Positions 31,201-41,553 of a stretch of DNA of 64,000 nucleotides are shown piece by piece. Source of the DNA: Antedon mediterranea. Lineage: Eukaryota > Echinodermata > Crinoidea > Comatulida > Antedonidae. The stretch covers positions 7,011,001 to 7,075,000 of the forward strand of contig NC_092677.1 of the NCBI RefSeq assembly GCF_964355755.1, written 5' to 3'. A model generated the notes under the pieces. It was not told where the DNA came from, searched no databases, and saw nothing but the letters and a program-made list of their open reading frames with translations. Made by a program: the position numbers and the translations under genes. Positions within the stretch are counted from its first letter, which is position 1, and each line of letters begins with the position of its first letter.

Positions 31201-33386
31201 TAAATAAAACATAAACATTCTTTTTTTCACTTCTGTGAAAACAGCCCACTTTTATTCTTCATTGTTCACAATCCCATTACTGTAACATACAATACATCAT
31301 GTGTTATATGTCATTTATTTAATTTTGTTTTTTTACATAACACAATTTCTACTTAGTATCATTAGCTAATTGTACTATATATCATCAGCTAATTGTATTA
31401 TATAATATTTATAATAGGTTATATCATTTTTCCATTAGTCATTAGCCTATTTTTCTAGTTAACTAATCAATAGCATACAAATATTTTAGAACCATTATTT
31501 CCCTTTTTCTTTTGACAGAAATCCTGTATTTTAATTTTGTTTGTGTTTTGTGGGAGTATCCACTCTTTATATTGGTGTTTTCATATTTACATGTTTTAAT
31601 CAAACAATTGTTTTTTCCTTCAAAGGTGGTGATGCTTCAATTTTTGATACAGCAGATAGTGATAGTATACAGACAACACATGATCCAATGCCCAACTTTG
31701 AACGGAGTAATATAGAGCAAAGTTCCTGCCATAAATGTCTCCCTTTAAATTGTAAGTTTATGGAGGCATGTACAAGTACTGAATGTAGTAATAGACTTGG
31801 AGACAACTGTGATGCCAACGTTAGGAGTCGTAAAAGAAAAGCATCACCTGTACGCTGCGAATTGAAGTCAGCCAAAATCTGCTCATCAGAAGTTGTTTCA
31901 AATACTGATGAAGATCAAGAAACTACTGATGAAATCAGTTTAACCAAAGAGCAATGTGAAAGTATTGGTTTTGGTGAAAACAAGAGGTTTGAAGATCATC
32001 GAACTGGGGCCAAATGTGTGCCAGGAGACACTCAAGATCCCAAAGATTCCAGTGGTTACCATGCCGTTGGGGTTCTGCGCCTGAAGCCAGGCAGAGGAAG
32101 TCGGAGTCTCTCAATGAGCTGTAGTGACAAGTTTGCCAAGTGGAACATTCTTGGTTGTCAGGGAGCACTCCTCTCTCACTTCCTCTCTCATCCGATAAAG
32201 TTCAAGAGCATTGTTATTGGAAAATGTAACTTCAACGAAGAGGCTGCAAAAAGAGCCTTGCTGAAAAGAATCGATGGTATTCATGAAAAACTAAGTTTTG
32301 CAGTACATGATAGTGTTTCTATATATCATTCTAATGTTGAATTTAAACATTCAAAAGAGTACATCGTACAGAATCATATTAAGGCTCTTGGTAAAATGTC
32401 ACCATGTGGATCAGGTATGAACAGATGTTCTTTTTAAGCATCAATTTATCAAAATATTTCAAGCCAAGTCATTTTAATTATTAAAATGTGTATATATTTA
32501 TATTAAGTTATGATTAATTTAATTGCAACGTCTTACATATTTCCAGCTATTGTCTGGTCAGCAGTTCCCGATTGTCCACTTGAAGTCTCTGTAAAGGGAA
32601 TCAAACAAGGTGTTACAACCAAGGATGTAGATCAAAGAAATGCAAGGTAGAAATTTGATATGATTTGTGTATCAGAATTCTACGCCATAATGTAATTTGC
32701 AGATAGTACTTTGACTAATTAAAACTTATTTTATAAATAGTACTAGTAGGCCTAATTTACATCATTGTCATCATGTAATAATAGTTTGTCTGTCACATCA
32801 GCACAGAATACAATTAATAATACAAAAACATTTTAACCAACATTTCTTGCCTCTAACAGGTGTAACATATGCAAATCAAAGTTATTTGAAACCTTCAAGG
32901 AAATCGTCGCTCTCATTAAATCAGAGAATCTTCCAAATAGTTTAAAGTAAGTTTTATGTTACCTTCATTTTGTAATTAATATGTATCAGAATGTACCAAC
33001 TTTTTGTTTGCAAACTTGGATTTTTCTTGAGTTTCTTTGTATAGTTTCCTTGTATGTACAATTCTACAAACTTTTTTCCTGCAGTTTGCTGAAGTCAATT
33101 GACCTACAAACTTTTCTTGACAAATTCCTTGCTTTGCTCCAGTTTGCTAACAAAAGTTTGTCATTGTAGACTAGTATAAGAAGAAGTCTATGTTACATAA
33201 CCTTTTGCTTGCTATGATAACATCCATTGTACTCGTTTTTTTGTTATTTTCCCTAGAAGCAACACACTGAATACATATTGGGACTACAAGCAAGCATGTG
33301 TAAAATATCAAGATTCTTGGAAGAGGTTTTTGGAATACTTTCCCACCTGGATAAGGACACCTATTGAGTATTCTCAGTTCTCATAG
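28216..33386 (+). CDS. ADAT1: ADAT1, tRNA-specific adenosine deaminase 1
   Basis: Coding exons: 28216-28420, 28666-28749, 29071-29125, 30993-31120, 31626-32414, 32547-32646, 32860-32946, 33257-33386, joining to about 525 residues (human 502). ADAT1 converts adenosine 37 of eukaryotic tRNA-Ala to inosine. The N-terminus has GLPKRGKPQANREWTILAGI. The deaminase motif reads DYHSEVVTRRAF, with zinc ligand His at about 104 and catalytic Glu at about 106; the usual Ala between them is Ser. TPCGGDASIF carries the second zinc ligand (Cys about 158). RTGAKCVPGDTQD and LRLKPGRGSRSLSMSCSDKFAKWN (third zinc Cys about 323) follow, as do GCQGALLS and a C-terminal WIRTPIEYSQF. Exon 2 ends at a GC donor (CTG|GCAAGT) rather than GT. 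Exon 1 runs about 30 codons past the conserved part through an AGGCCTA-rich, poorly conserved stretch before a good donor. Confidence 0.93.
28593..28606. repeat. Poly-C tract in ADAT1 intron 1
   Basis: Fourteen consecutive cytosines on the plus strand, preceded by CAACA. Such a tract is prone to length change and to sequencing error. Confidence 0.8.
29363..30304. mobile_element. Mutator-like non-autonomous element with long TIRs
   Basis: A 942-bp element in ADAT1 intron 3. Terminal inverted repeats of about 155-165 bp (from 29363 rightwards and from 30304 leftwards) begin GCGATTTTTTTTTTCGTAC and stay nearly identical past GTGTGCACCCAAGCG. A perfect 9-bp direct repeat GTTCGGGAT flanks it (29354-29362 and 30305-30313). 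Long TIRs plus a 9-bp target duplication are the hallmarks of Mutator-like elements. The interior has a repeated GAGAATAAAAAATGT motif and no transposase. Confidence 0.8.
30373..30924. mobile_element. MITE with TTAAAGATGTATTGTCC ends
   Basis: A roughly 552-bp element in ADAT1 intron 3, directly right of the Mutator-like element. Its 17-bp terminal inverted repeats TTAAAGATGTATTGTCC (30373-30389) and inverse complement (30908-30924) match perfectly. The interior holds a small palindrome around TTTGACTTCCAGTCAAA near 30550-30567. Related sequence occurs around 60500-61480. The superfamily is not recognised. Confidence 0.65.
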
Positions 33387-33718
33387 GAATGTGATATTTT
33401 ATCTTTTAGTGTACGTGAATTCTGTAATCCGATTGGTCAATATGTATGAAATATAATTCCGTATTACGCCCATTTACTCAGTCAAGCGGATCAGAAGGGT
33501 AATATATCCCGTATTACCTGTTTGATGTTTCTACGCGTGCGTTGTTTATGTATTGTATTTTTATCGTTAAGCGTATGCGTAGCTGTGATTTCAACCATCG
33601 AATATGACACAAAATACTGTATATATTTGGGGTTTTTTTTCTTTGTTTCTTGTCTAATTGCTTATATGTGTACACTAAGAGATATAATCGTTGCACCCTG
33701 CAACGTAGGTATTTCCCA
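33387..33718. other. ADAT1 3' flank up to the tRNA array
   Basis: AT-rich sequence that should contain the ADAT1 3' UTR. The short overlapping frames at 33514-33738 show no conserved motif. It ends where the first truncated array unit begins. Confidence 0.4.
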
Positions 33719-33785
33719 TTTGGCCTGAATAATGGCAAAGGTTGAACCTTGAGTGTGGCTCTTTAGAACGCTCGGCAATCCGGAC
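33719..33785 (-). pseudogene. Truncated tRNA-Leu at the left edge of the array
   Basis: Only the 5' exon and most of the intron of the array tRNA are present, with several substitutions (such as GTGTGG for GTCTGG on the plus strand). The 3' exon is missing and unrelated sequence lies on that side. A second tRNA-free piece of the spacer follows at about 33850-33910. Confidence 0.75.
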
Positions 33786-33970
33786 AACTGATAGAGTTGC
33801 ATATAAACTTAATTATATTTTTAATATAGCCTACAGTGGTCTGAAATTATAGACAACTGATAGATGGACGAGTTGCAAATAAACTTAATTACATTTTGAA
33901 TATACAGTGGTCTCAATTTATAGACTAAAATTTGATGAGTGGAGATACGAAAACTTAATTTTAGAAAGTC

Positions 33971-34087
33971 TGTCAGAAGTGGGATTCGAACCCACGCCTC
34001 CATTCGGAGACCAGAATACCCGTTTGCCTGAATAGTGGCAAGGTTAAACCTTGAGTCTGGCGCCTTAGACCGCTCGGCCATCCTGAC
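33971..34087 (-). tRNA. tRNA-Leu-CAA: tRNA-Leu(CAA) unit 1
   Basis: Consensus exons, intron I2, 3' tract TTTCT. First full-length unit beside ADAT1. Confidence 0.9.
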
Positions 34088-34210
34088 AACTGATATCTGA
34101 ATGAGTTGCAAATAAACTTAATTACATTTTGAATATACAGTGGTCTGAAATTATAGACTAAAATTTGATTAGTGGAGATATATGGTACGAAAAATTAATT
34201 TTAAAAAGTC

Positions 34211-34327
34211 TGTCAGAAGTTGGATTTGTACCCACGCCTCCATTCGGAGACCAGAATACCCTTTTGCCTGAATAGTGGCAAGGTTGAACCTTGAGTCTGG
34301 CGCCTTAGACCGCTCGGCCATCCTGAC
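34211..34327 (-). pseudogene. tRNA-Leu(CAA) unit 2, T arm degenerate
   Basis: The T-stem has a mismatch and the T-loop reads TACAAAT, losing U55 and G57. Intron I1, T5. Confidence 0.7.
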
Positions 34328-34450
34328 AACTGATAGATGGACGAGTTGCAAATAAATTTAATTATGTTTTGAATATACAGTGGTCTCAATTTATAGACTA
34401 AAATTTGATGAGTGGAGATATAAAGTACGAAAACTTAATTTTAGAAAGTC

Positions 34451-34567
34451 TGTCAGATGTGGGATTCGAACCCACGCCTCCATTCGGAGACCAGAGTACC
34501 CGTTTGCCTGAATAGTGGCAAGGTTAAACCTTGAGTCTGGTGCCTTAGACCGCTCGGCCATCCTGAC
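34451..34567 (-). tRNA. tRNA-Leu-CAA: tRNA-Leu(CAA) unit 3, variant
   Basis: Acceptor pair 7:66 becomes A:A, loop base 38 is C, and one D-arm-adjacent G is A. Intron I2, TTTCT. First unit of the 3318-bp duplication. Confidence 0.65.
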
Positions 34568-34685
34568 AACTGATATCTGAATGAGTTGCAAATAAACTTA
34601 ATTACATTTTGAATATACAGTGGTCTCAAATTATAGACTAACCTTTTTTATGAGTGAAGATATGAAAACTTAATTTTAAAAAGTC

Positions 34686-34794
34686 TGTCAGAAGTGGGTT
34701 TCGAACCCACGCCTCCATTCGGAGACCAGAATACCCTTTTACCTGAATAGTGGCAAGGTTGAACCTTGAGTCTGCCGCCTTAGACCATCCTGAC
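34686..34794 (-). pseudogene. tRNA-Leu unit 4, class B
   Basis: 109 bp: the 8-nt D-arm deletion removes most of the A-box. The T arm also has one loop change. Intron I3, T5. Confidence 0.8.
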
Positions 34795-34912
34795 AACTGA
34801 TAGCTGAACGAGTTGCAAATAAACTTAATTATATTTTGAATATACAGTGGTCTCAAATTATAGAGTAACCTCTTTTATGAGTGAAGATATGAAAACTTAA
34901 TTTTAAAAAGTC

Positions 34913-35029
34913 TGTCAGAAGTGGGATTCGAACCCACGCCTCCATTCGGAGACCAGAATACCCTTTTGCCTGAATAGTAGCAAGGTTGAACCTTGAGTCT
35001 GGCGCCTTAGACCGCTCGGCCATCCTGAC
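34913..35029 (-). tRNA. tRNA-Leu-CAA: tRNA-Leu(CAA) unit 5
   Basis: Consensus exons, intron I1 with one change (tagtag), T5. Confidence 0.9.
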
Positions 35030-35152
35030 AACTGATATCTGAACGAGTTGCAAATAAACTTAATTATATTTTGAATATACAGTGGTCTAAAATTATAGAC
35101 TAAAATTTTATGAATGAAGATATAAAGTACGAAAACTTAATTTAAAAAAGTC

Positions 35153-35269
35153 TGTCAGAAGTGGGATTCGAACCCACGCCTCCATTCGGAGACCAGAATA
35201 CCCGTTTGCCTGAATAGTGGCAAGGTTAAACCTTGAGTCTGGCGCCTTAGACCGCTCGGCCATCCTGAC
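35153..35269 (-). tRNA. tRNA-Leu-CAA: tRNA-Leu(CAA) unit 6
   Basis: Consensus exons, intron I2, T6. Confidence 0.9.
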
Positions 35270-35394
35270 AACTGATATCTGAATGAGTTGCAAATAAACT
35301 TAATTACATTTTGAATATACACAGTGGTCTGAAATTATAGACAAAAATTTGATGAGTGAAGATATAAGGTACGAGAACTTAATTTTAAAAAGTC

Positions 35395-35511
35395 TGTCAG
35401 AAGTGGAATTCGAACCCACGCCTCCATTCGGAGACCAGAATACCCTTTTACCTGAATAGTGGCAAGGTTGAACCTTGAGTCTGGCGCCTTAGACCGCTCG
35501 GCCATCCTGAC
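35395..35511 (-). tRNA. tRNA-Leu-CAA: tRNA-Leu(CAA) unit 7
   Basis: One change makes a G:U pair in the T-stem; otherwise intact. Intron I3, T5. Founder of a subtype seen again in units 21, 30, 41, 48 and 53. Confidence 0.85.
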
Positions 35512-35634
35512 AACTGATATCTGAACGAGTTGCAAATAAACTTAATTATATTTTGAATATACAGTGGTCTAAAATTATAGACAAAAATTTGATGAGTGAA
35601 GATATAAATTACGAAAACTTAATTTTAGAAAGTC

Positions 35635-35751
35635 TGTCAGAAGTGGGATTCAAACCTACGCCTCCATTAGGAGACCAGAATATCCTTTTTTCTGAAAAAT
35701 GGCAAGGTTAAACCTTGAGTCTGGCGCCTTAGACCGCTCGACCATCCTGGC
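35635..35751 (-). pseudogene. tRNA-Leu unit 8, class C
   Basis: All class C changes are present, with tract TTTCT. The anticodon is still CAA. Confidence 0.7.
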
Positions 35752-35874
35752 AACTGATAGATGGACGAGTTGCAAATAAACTTAATTACATTTTGAATAT
35801 ACAGTGGTTTGAAATTATAGACTAACATTTGATGAGTGAAGATATAAAGTAGGAAAACTTAATTTTAAAAAGTC

Positions 35875-35983
35875 TGTCAGAAGTGGTATTCAAACCCACC
35901 CCTCCATTCGGAGACCAGAATACCATTTTGCCTGAATAGTGGCGAGGTTGAACCTTGAGTCTGCCGCCTTAGACCATCCTGAC
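35875..35983 (-). pseudogene. tRNA-Leu unit 9, class B'
   Basis: D-arm deletion plus T-loop and T-stem changes (ggtattcaaacccaccc on the plus strand). T5. Confidence 0.8.
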
Positions 35984-36101
35984 AACTGATAGCTGAACGA
36001 GTTGCAAATAAACTTCATTATATTTTGAATATACAGTGGTCTCAAATTATAGACTAACCTTTTTTATGAGTGAAGATATGAAAACTTAATTTTTAAAAGT
36101 C

Positions 36102-36218
36102 TGTCAGAAGTGGGATTCGAACCCACGCCTCCATTCGGAGACCAGAATACCCTTTTGCCTGAATAGTGGCAAGGTTGAACCTTGAGTCTGGCGCCTTAGA
36201 CCGCTCGGCCATCCTGAC
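36102..36218 (-). tRNA. tRNA-Leu-CAA: tRNA-Leu(CAA) unit 10
   Basis: Consensus exons, intron I1, minimal T4 terminator. Confidence 0.9.
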
Positions 36219-36341
36219 AACTGATAGATGGACGAGTTGCAAATAAATTTAATTATGTTTTGAATATACAGTGGTCTCAATTTATAGACTAAAATTTGAT
36301 GAGTGGAGATATAAAGTACGAAAACTTAATTTTAGAAAGTC

Positions 36342-36458
36342 TGTCAGAAGTGGGATTCGAACCCACGCCTCCATTCGGAGACCAGAATACCCGTTTGCCT
36401 GAATAGTGGCAAGGTTGAACCTTGAGTCTGGCGCCTTAGACCGCTCGGCCATCCTGAC
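36342..36458 (-). tRNA. tRNA-Leu-CAA: tRNA-Leu(CAA) unit 11
   Basis: Consensus exons. The intron is a mix of I2 (cgtttgcc) and I1 (gttgaacc). TTTCT. Confidence 0.9.
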
Positions 36459-36581
36459 AACTGATAGATGGACGAGTTGCAAATAAACTTAATTATGTTT
36501 TGAATATAAAGTGGTCTCAATTTATAGACTAAAATTTGATGAGTGAAGATATAAAGTACGAAAACTTAATTTTAGAAAGTC

Positions 36582-36698
36582 TGTCAGAAGTGGGATTCGA
36601 ACCCACGCCTCCATTCGGAGACCAGAATACCCGTTTGCCTGAATAGTGGCAAGGTTAAACCTTGAGTCTGGCGCCTTAGACCGCTCGGCCATCCTGAC
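36582..36698 (-). tRNA. tRNA-Leu-CAA: tRNA-Leu(CAA) unit 12
   Basis: Consensus exons, intron I2, TTTCT. Confidence 0.9.
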
Positions 36699-36821
36699 AA
36701 CTGATATCTGAACGAGTTGCAAATAAATTTAATTATATTTTGAATATACAGTGGTCTAAAATTATAGACTAAAATTTGATGAGTGAAGATATAAAGTACG
36801 AAAACTTAATTTAAAAAAGCC

Positions 36822-36930
36822 TGTCAGAAGTGGGATTCGAACCCACGCCTCCATTCGGAGACCAGAATACCCTTTTGCCTGAATAGTGGCAAGGTTGAAC
36901 CTTGAGTCTGCCGCCTTAGACCATCCTGAC
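36822..36930 (-). pseudogene. tRNA-Leu unit 13, class B
   Basis: D-arm deletion with an otherwise intact T arm. Intron I1, T6. Confidence 0.8.
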
Positions 36931-37048
36931 AACTGATAGCTGAACGAGTTGCAAATAAACTTCATTATATTTTGAATATACAGTGGTCTCAAATTATAGA
37001 CTAACCTTTTTTATGAGTGAAGATATGAAAACTTAATTTTAAAAAGTC

Positions 37049-37165
37049 TGTCAGAAGTGGGATTCGAACCGACGCCTCCATTCGGAGACCAGAATACCCT
37101 TTTGCCTGAATAGTGGCAAGGTTGAACCTTGAGTCTGGCGCCTTAGACCGCTCGGCCATCCTGAC
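37049..37165 (-). tRNA. tRNA-Leu-CAA: tRNA-Leu(CAA) unit 14, T-stem mismatch
   Basis: A single change gives a C:C mismatch in the T-stem. Its duplicate, unit 28, lacks the change. Intron I1, T5. Confidence 0.7.
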
Positions 37166-37288
37166 AACTGATAGATGGACGAGTTGCAAATAAATTTAAT
37201 TATGTTTTGAATATACAGTGGTCTCAATTTATAGACTAAAATTTGATGAGTGAAGATATAAAGTACGAAAACTTAATTTTAGAAACTC

Positions 37289-37405
37289 TGTCAGAAGTGG
37301 GATTCAAACCTACGCCTCCATTAGGAGACCAGAATATCCTTTTTTCTGAAAAATGGCAAGGTTAAACCTTGAGTCTGGCGCCTTAGACCGCTCGACCATC
37401 CTGGC
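37289..37405 (-). pseudogene. tRNA-Leu unit 15, class C
   Basis: Class C with an extra change just 3' of the gene (actctgtc on the plus strand). TTTCT. Confidence 0.7.
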
Positions 37406-37528
37406 AACTGATAGATGGACGAGTTGCAAATAAACTTAATTACATTTTGAATATACAGTGGTTTGAAATTATAGACAAAAATTTGATGAGTGGAGATATA
37501 AGGTACGAGAACTTAATTTTAAAAAGTC

Positions 37529-37645
37529 TGTCAGAAGTGGGATTCGAACCCACGCCTCCATTCGGAGACCAGAATACCCTTTTGCCTGAATAGTTGCAAG
37601 GTTGAACCTTGAGTCTGGCGCCTTAGACCGCTCGGCCATCCTGAC
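37529..37645 (-). tRNA. tRNA-Leu-CAA: tRNA-Leu(CAA) unit 16
   Basis: Consensus exons, I1 intron with tagttgc, T5. Sits at the join of the two 3318-bp blocks. Confidence 0.9.
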
Positions 37646-37768
37646 AACTGATAGATGGACGAGTTGCAAATAAATTTAATTATGTTTTGAATATACAGTG
37701 GTCTCAATTTATAGACTAAAATTTGATGAGTGGAGATATAAAGTACGAAAACTTAATTTTAGAAAGTC

Positions 37769-37885
37769 TGTCAGATGTGGGATTCGAACCCACGCCTCCA
37801 TTCGGAGACCAGAGTACCCGTTTGCCTGAATAGTGGCAAGGTTAAACCTTGAGTCTGGTGCCTTAGACCGCTCGGCCATCCTGAC
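37769..37885 (-). tRNA. tRNA-Leu-CAA: tRNA-Leu(CAA) unit 17, variant
   Basis: Copy of unit 3 at +3318, with the same 7:66 mismatch and base-38 change. Confidence 0.65.
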
Positions 37886-38003
37886 AACTGATATCTGAAT
37901 GAGTTGCAAATAAACTTAATTACATTTTGAATATACAGTGGTCTCAAATTATAGACTAACCTTTTTTATGAGTGAAGATATGAAAACTTAATTTTAAAAA
38001 GTC

Positions 38004-38112
38004 TGTCAGAAGTGGGTTTCGAACCCACGCCTCCATTCGGAGACCAGAATACCCTTTTACCTGAATAGTGGCAAGGTTGAACCTTGAGTCTGCCGCCTTA
38101 GACCATCCTGAC
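38004..38112 (-). pseudogene. tRNA-Leu unit 18, class B
   Basis: Copy of unit 4 at +3318. Confidence 0.8.
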
Positions 38113-38230
38113 AACTGATAGCTGAACGAGTTGCAAATAAACTTAATTATATTTTGAATATACAGTGGTCTCAAATTATAGAGTAACCTCTTTTATGAGT
38201 GAAGATATGAAAACTTAATTTTAAAAAGTC

Positions 38231-38347
38231 TGTCAGAAGTGGGATTCGAACCCACGCCTCCATTCGGAGACCAGAATACCCTTTTGCCTGAATAGTAGCA
38301 AGGTTGAACCTTGAGTCTGGCGCCTTAGACCGCTCGGCCATCCTGAC
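38231..38347 (-). tRNA. tRNA-Leu-CAA: tRNA-Leu(CAA) unit 19
   Basis: Copy of unit 5 at +3318; consensus exons, T5. Confidence 0.9.
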
Positions 38348-38470
38348 AACTGATATCTGAACGAGTTGCAAATAAACTTAATTATATTTTGAATATACAG
38401 TGGTCTAAAATTATAGACTAAAATTTTATGAATGAAGATATAAAGTACGAAAACTTAATTTAAAAAAGTC

Positions 38471-38587
38471 TGTCAGAAGTGGGATTCGAACCCACGCCTC
38501 CATTCGGAGACCAGAATACCCGTTTGCCTGAATAGTGGCAAGGTTAAACCTTGAGTCTGGCGCCTTAGACCGCTCGGCCATCCTGAC
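38471..38587 (-). tRNA. tRNA-Leu-CAA: tRNA-Leu(CAA) unit 20
   Basis: Copy of unit 6 at +3318; consensus exons, T6. Confidence 0.9.
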
Positions 38588-38712
38588 AACTGATATCTGA
38601 ATGAGTTGCAAATAAACTTAATTACATTTTGAATATACACAGTGGTCTGAAATTATAGACAAAAATTTGATGAGTGAAGATATAAGGTACGAGAACTTAA
38701 TTTTAAAAAGTC

Positions 38713-38829
38713 TGTCAGAAGTGGAATTCGAACCCACGCCTCCATTCGGAGACCAGAATACCCTTTTACCTGAATAGTGGCAAGGTTGAACCTTGAGTCT
38801 GGCGCCTTAGACCGCTCGGCCATCCTGAC
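38713..38829 (-). tRNA. tRNA-Leu-CAA: tRNA-Leu(CAA) unit 21
   Basis: Copy of unit 7 at +3318; T-stem G:U, I3, T5. Confidence 0.85.
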
Positions 38830-38952
38830 AACTGATATCTGAACGAGTTGCAAATAAACTTAATTATATTTTGAATATACAGTGGTCTAAAATTATAGAC
38901 AAAAATTTGATGAGTGAAGATATAAATTACGAAAACTTAATTTTAGAAAGTC

Positions 38953-39069
38953 TGTCAGAAGTGGGATTCAAACCTACGCCTCCATTAGGAGACCAGAATA
39001 TCCTTTTTTCTGAAAAATGGCAAGGTTAAACCTTGAGTCTGGCGCCTTAGACCGCTCGACCATCCTGGC
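38953..39069 (-). pseudogene. tRNA-Leu unit 22, class C
   Basis: Copy of unit 8 at +3318. Confidence 0.7.
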
Positions 39070-39192
39070 AACTGATAGATGGACGAGTTGCAAATAAACT
39101 TAATTACATTTTGAATATACAGTGGTTTGAAATTATAGACTAACATTTGATGAGTGAAGATATAAAGTAGGAAAACTTAATTTTAAAAAGTC

Positions 39193-39301
39193 TGTCAGAA
39201 GTGGTATTCAAACCCACCCCTCCATTCGGAGACCAGAATACCATTTTGCCTGAATAGTGGCGAGGTTGAACCTTGAGTCTGCCGCCTTAGACCATCCTGA
39301 C
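39193..39301 (-). pseudogene. tRNA-Leu unit 23, class B'
   Basis: Copy of unit 9 at +3318. Confidence 0.8.
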
Positions 39302-39419
39302 AACTGATAGCTGAACGAGTTGCAAATAAACTTCATTATATTTTGAATATACAGTGGTCTCAAATTATAGACTAACCTTTTTTATGAGTGAAGATATGAA
39401 AACTTAATTTTTAAAAGTC

Positions 39420-39536
39420 TGTCAGAAGTGGGATTCGAACCCACGCCTCCATTCGGAGACCAGAATACCCTTTTGCCTGAATAGTGGCAAGGTTGAACCT
39501 TGAGTCTGGCGCCTTAGACCGCTCGGCCATCCTGAC
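39420..39536 (-). tRNA. tRNA-Leu-CAA: tRNA-Leu(CAA) unit 24
   Basis: Copy of unit 10 at +3318; consensus exons, T4. Confidence 0.9.
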
Positions 39537-39659
39537 AACTGATAGATGGACGAGTTGCAAATAAATTTAATTATGTTTTGAATATACAGTGGTCTCAATT
39601 TATAGACTAAAATTTGATGAGTGGAGATATAAAGTACGAAAACTTAATTTTAGAAAGTC

Positions 39660-39776
39660 TGTCAGAAGTGGGATTCGAACCCACGCCTCCATTCGGAGAC
39701 CAGAATACCCGTTTGCCTGAATAGTGGCAAGGTTGAACCTTGAGTCTGGCGCCTTAGACCGCTCGGCCATCCTGAC
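39660..39776 (-). tRNA. tRNA-Leu-CAA: tRNA-Leu(CAA) unit 25
   Basis: Copy of unit 11 at +3318; consensus exons, TTTCT. Confidence 0.9.
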
Positions 39777-39899
39777 AACTGATAGATGGACGAGTTGCAA
39801 ATAAACTTAATTATGTTTTGAATATAAAGTGGTCTCAATTTATAGACTAAAATTTGATGAGTGAAGATATAAAGTACGAAAACTTAATTTTAGAAAGTC

Positions 39900-40016
39900 T
39901 GTCAGAAGTGGGATTCGAACCCACGCCTCCATTCGGAGACCAGAATACCCGTTTGCCTGAATAGTGGCAAGGTTAAACCTTGAGTCTGGCGCCTTAGACC
40001 GCTCGGCCATCCTGAC
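39900..40016 (-). tRNA. tRNA-Leu-CAA: tRNA-Leu(CAA) unit 26
   Basis: Copy of unit 12 at +3318; consensus exons, TTTCT. Confidence 0.9.
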
Positions 40017-40139
40017 AACTGATATCTGAACGAGTTGCAAATAAATTTAATTATATTTTGAATATACAGTGGTCTAAAATTATAGACTAAAATTTGATGA
40101 GTGAAGATATAAAGTACGAAAACTTAATTTAAAAAAGCC

Positions 40140-40248
40140 TGTCAGAAGTGGGATTCGAACCCACGCCTCCATTCGGAGACCAGAATACCCTTTTGCCTGA
40201 ATAGTGGCAAGGTTGAACCTTGAGTCTGCCGCCTTAGACCATCCTGAC
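40140..40248 (-). pseudogene. tRNA-Leu unit 27, class B
   Basis: Copy of unit 13 at +3318. Confidence 0.8.
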
Positions 40249-40366
40249 AACTGATAGCTGAACGAGTTGCAAATAAACTTCATTATATTTTGAATATACA
40301 GTGGTCTCAAATTATAGACTAACCTTTTTTATGAGTGAAGATATGAAAACTTAATTTTAAAAAGTC

Positions 40367-40483
40367 TGTCAGAAGTGGGATTCGAACCCACGCCTCCATT
40401 CGGAGACCAGAATACCCTTTTGCCTGAATAGTGGCAAGGTTGAACCTTGAGTCTGGCGCCTTAGACCGCTCGGCCATCCTGAC
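40367..40483 (-). tRNA. tRNA-Leu-CAA: tRNA-Leu(CAA) unit 28
   Basis: Duplicate of unit 14 with the T-stem mismatch absent; consensus exons, I1, T5. Confidence 0.9.
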
Positions 40484-40606
40484 AACTGATAGATGGACGA
40501 GTTGCAAATAAATTTAATTATGTTTTGAATATACAGTGGTCTCAATTTATAGACTAAAATTTGATGAGTGAAGATATAAAGTACGAAAACTTAATTTTAG
40601 AAACTC

Positions 40607-40723
40607 TGTCAGAAGTGGGATTCAAACCTACGCCTCCATTAGGAGACCAGAATATCCTTTTTTCTGAAAAATGGCAAGGTTAAACCTTGAGTCTGGCGCC
40701 TTAGACCGCTCGACCATCCTGGC
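40607..40723 (-). pseudogene. tRNA-Leu unit 29, class C
   Basis: Copy of unit 15 at +3318; TTTCT. Confidence 0.7.
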
Positions 40724-40846
40724 AACTGATAGATGGACGAGTTGCAAATAAACTTAATTACATTTTGAATATACAGTGGTTTGAAATTATAGACAAAAAT
40801 TTGATGAGTGGAGATATAAGGTACGAGAACTTAATTTTAAAAAGTC

Positions 40847-40963
40847 TGTCAGAAGTGGAATTCGAACCCACGCCTCCATTCGGAGACCAGAATACCCTTT
40901 TACCTGAATAGTGGCAAGGTTGAACCTTGAGTCTGGCGCCTTAGACCGCTCGGCCATCCTGAC
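40847..40963 (-). tRNA. tRNA-Leu-CAA: tRNA-Leu(CAA) unit 30
   Basis: Unit-7 subtype (T-stem G:U, I3, T5). Here the correspondence with unit 16 breaks, marking the end of the 3318-bp duplication. Confidence 0.85.
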
Positions 40964-41086
40964 AACTGATATCTGAACGAGTTGCAAATAAACTTAATTA
41001 TATTTTGAATATACAGTGGTCTAAAATTATAGACTAAAATTTGATGAGTGAAGATATAAATTACGAAAACTTAATTTTAGAAAGTC

Positions 41087-41203
41087 TGTCAGAAGTGGGA
41101 TTCAAACCTACGCCTCCATTAGGAGACCAGAATATCCTTTTTTCTGAAAAATGGCAAGGTTAAACCTTGAGTCTGGCGCCTTAGACCGCTCGACCATCCT
41201 GGC
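41087..41203 (-). pseudogene. tRNA-Leu unit 31, class C
   Basis: Class C, TTTCT. Confidence 0.7.
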
Positions 41204-41326
41204 AACTGATAGATGGACGAGTTGCAAATAAACTTAATTACATTTTGAATATACAGTGGTTTGAAATTATAGACTAACATTTGATGAGTGAAGATATAAA
41301 GTAGGAAAACTTAATTTTAAAAAGTC

Positions 41327-41435
41327 TGTCAGAAGTGGTATTCAAACCCACCCCTCCATTCGGAGACCAGAATACCCTTTTGCTTGAATAGTGGCGAGGT
41401 TGAACCTTGAGTCTGCCGCCTTAGACCATCCTGAC
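41327..41435 (-). pseudogene. tRNA-Leu unit 32, class B'
   Basis: Class B' with one extra intron change (gcttgaat). T5. Confidence 0.8.
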
Positions 41436-41553
41436 AACTGATAGCTGATCGAGTTGCAAATAAACTTCATTATATTTTGAATATACAGTGGTCTCAAATT
41501 ATAGACTAACCTTTTTTATGAGTGAAGATATGAAAACTTAATTTTAAAAAGTC

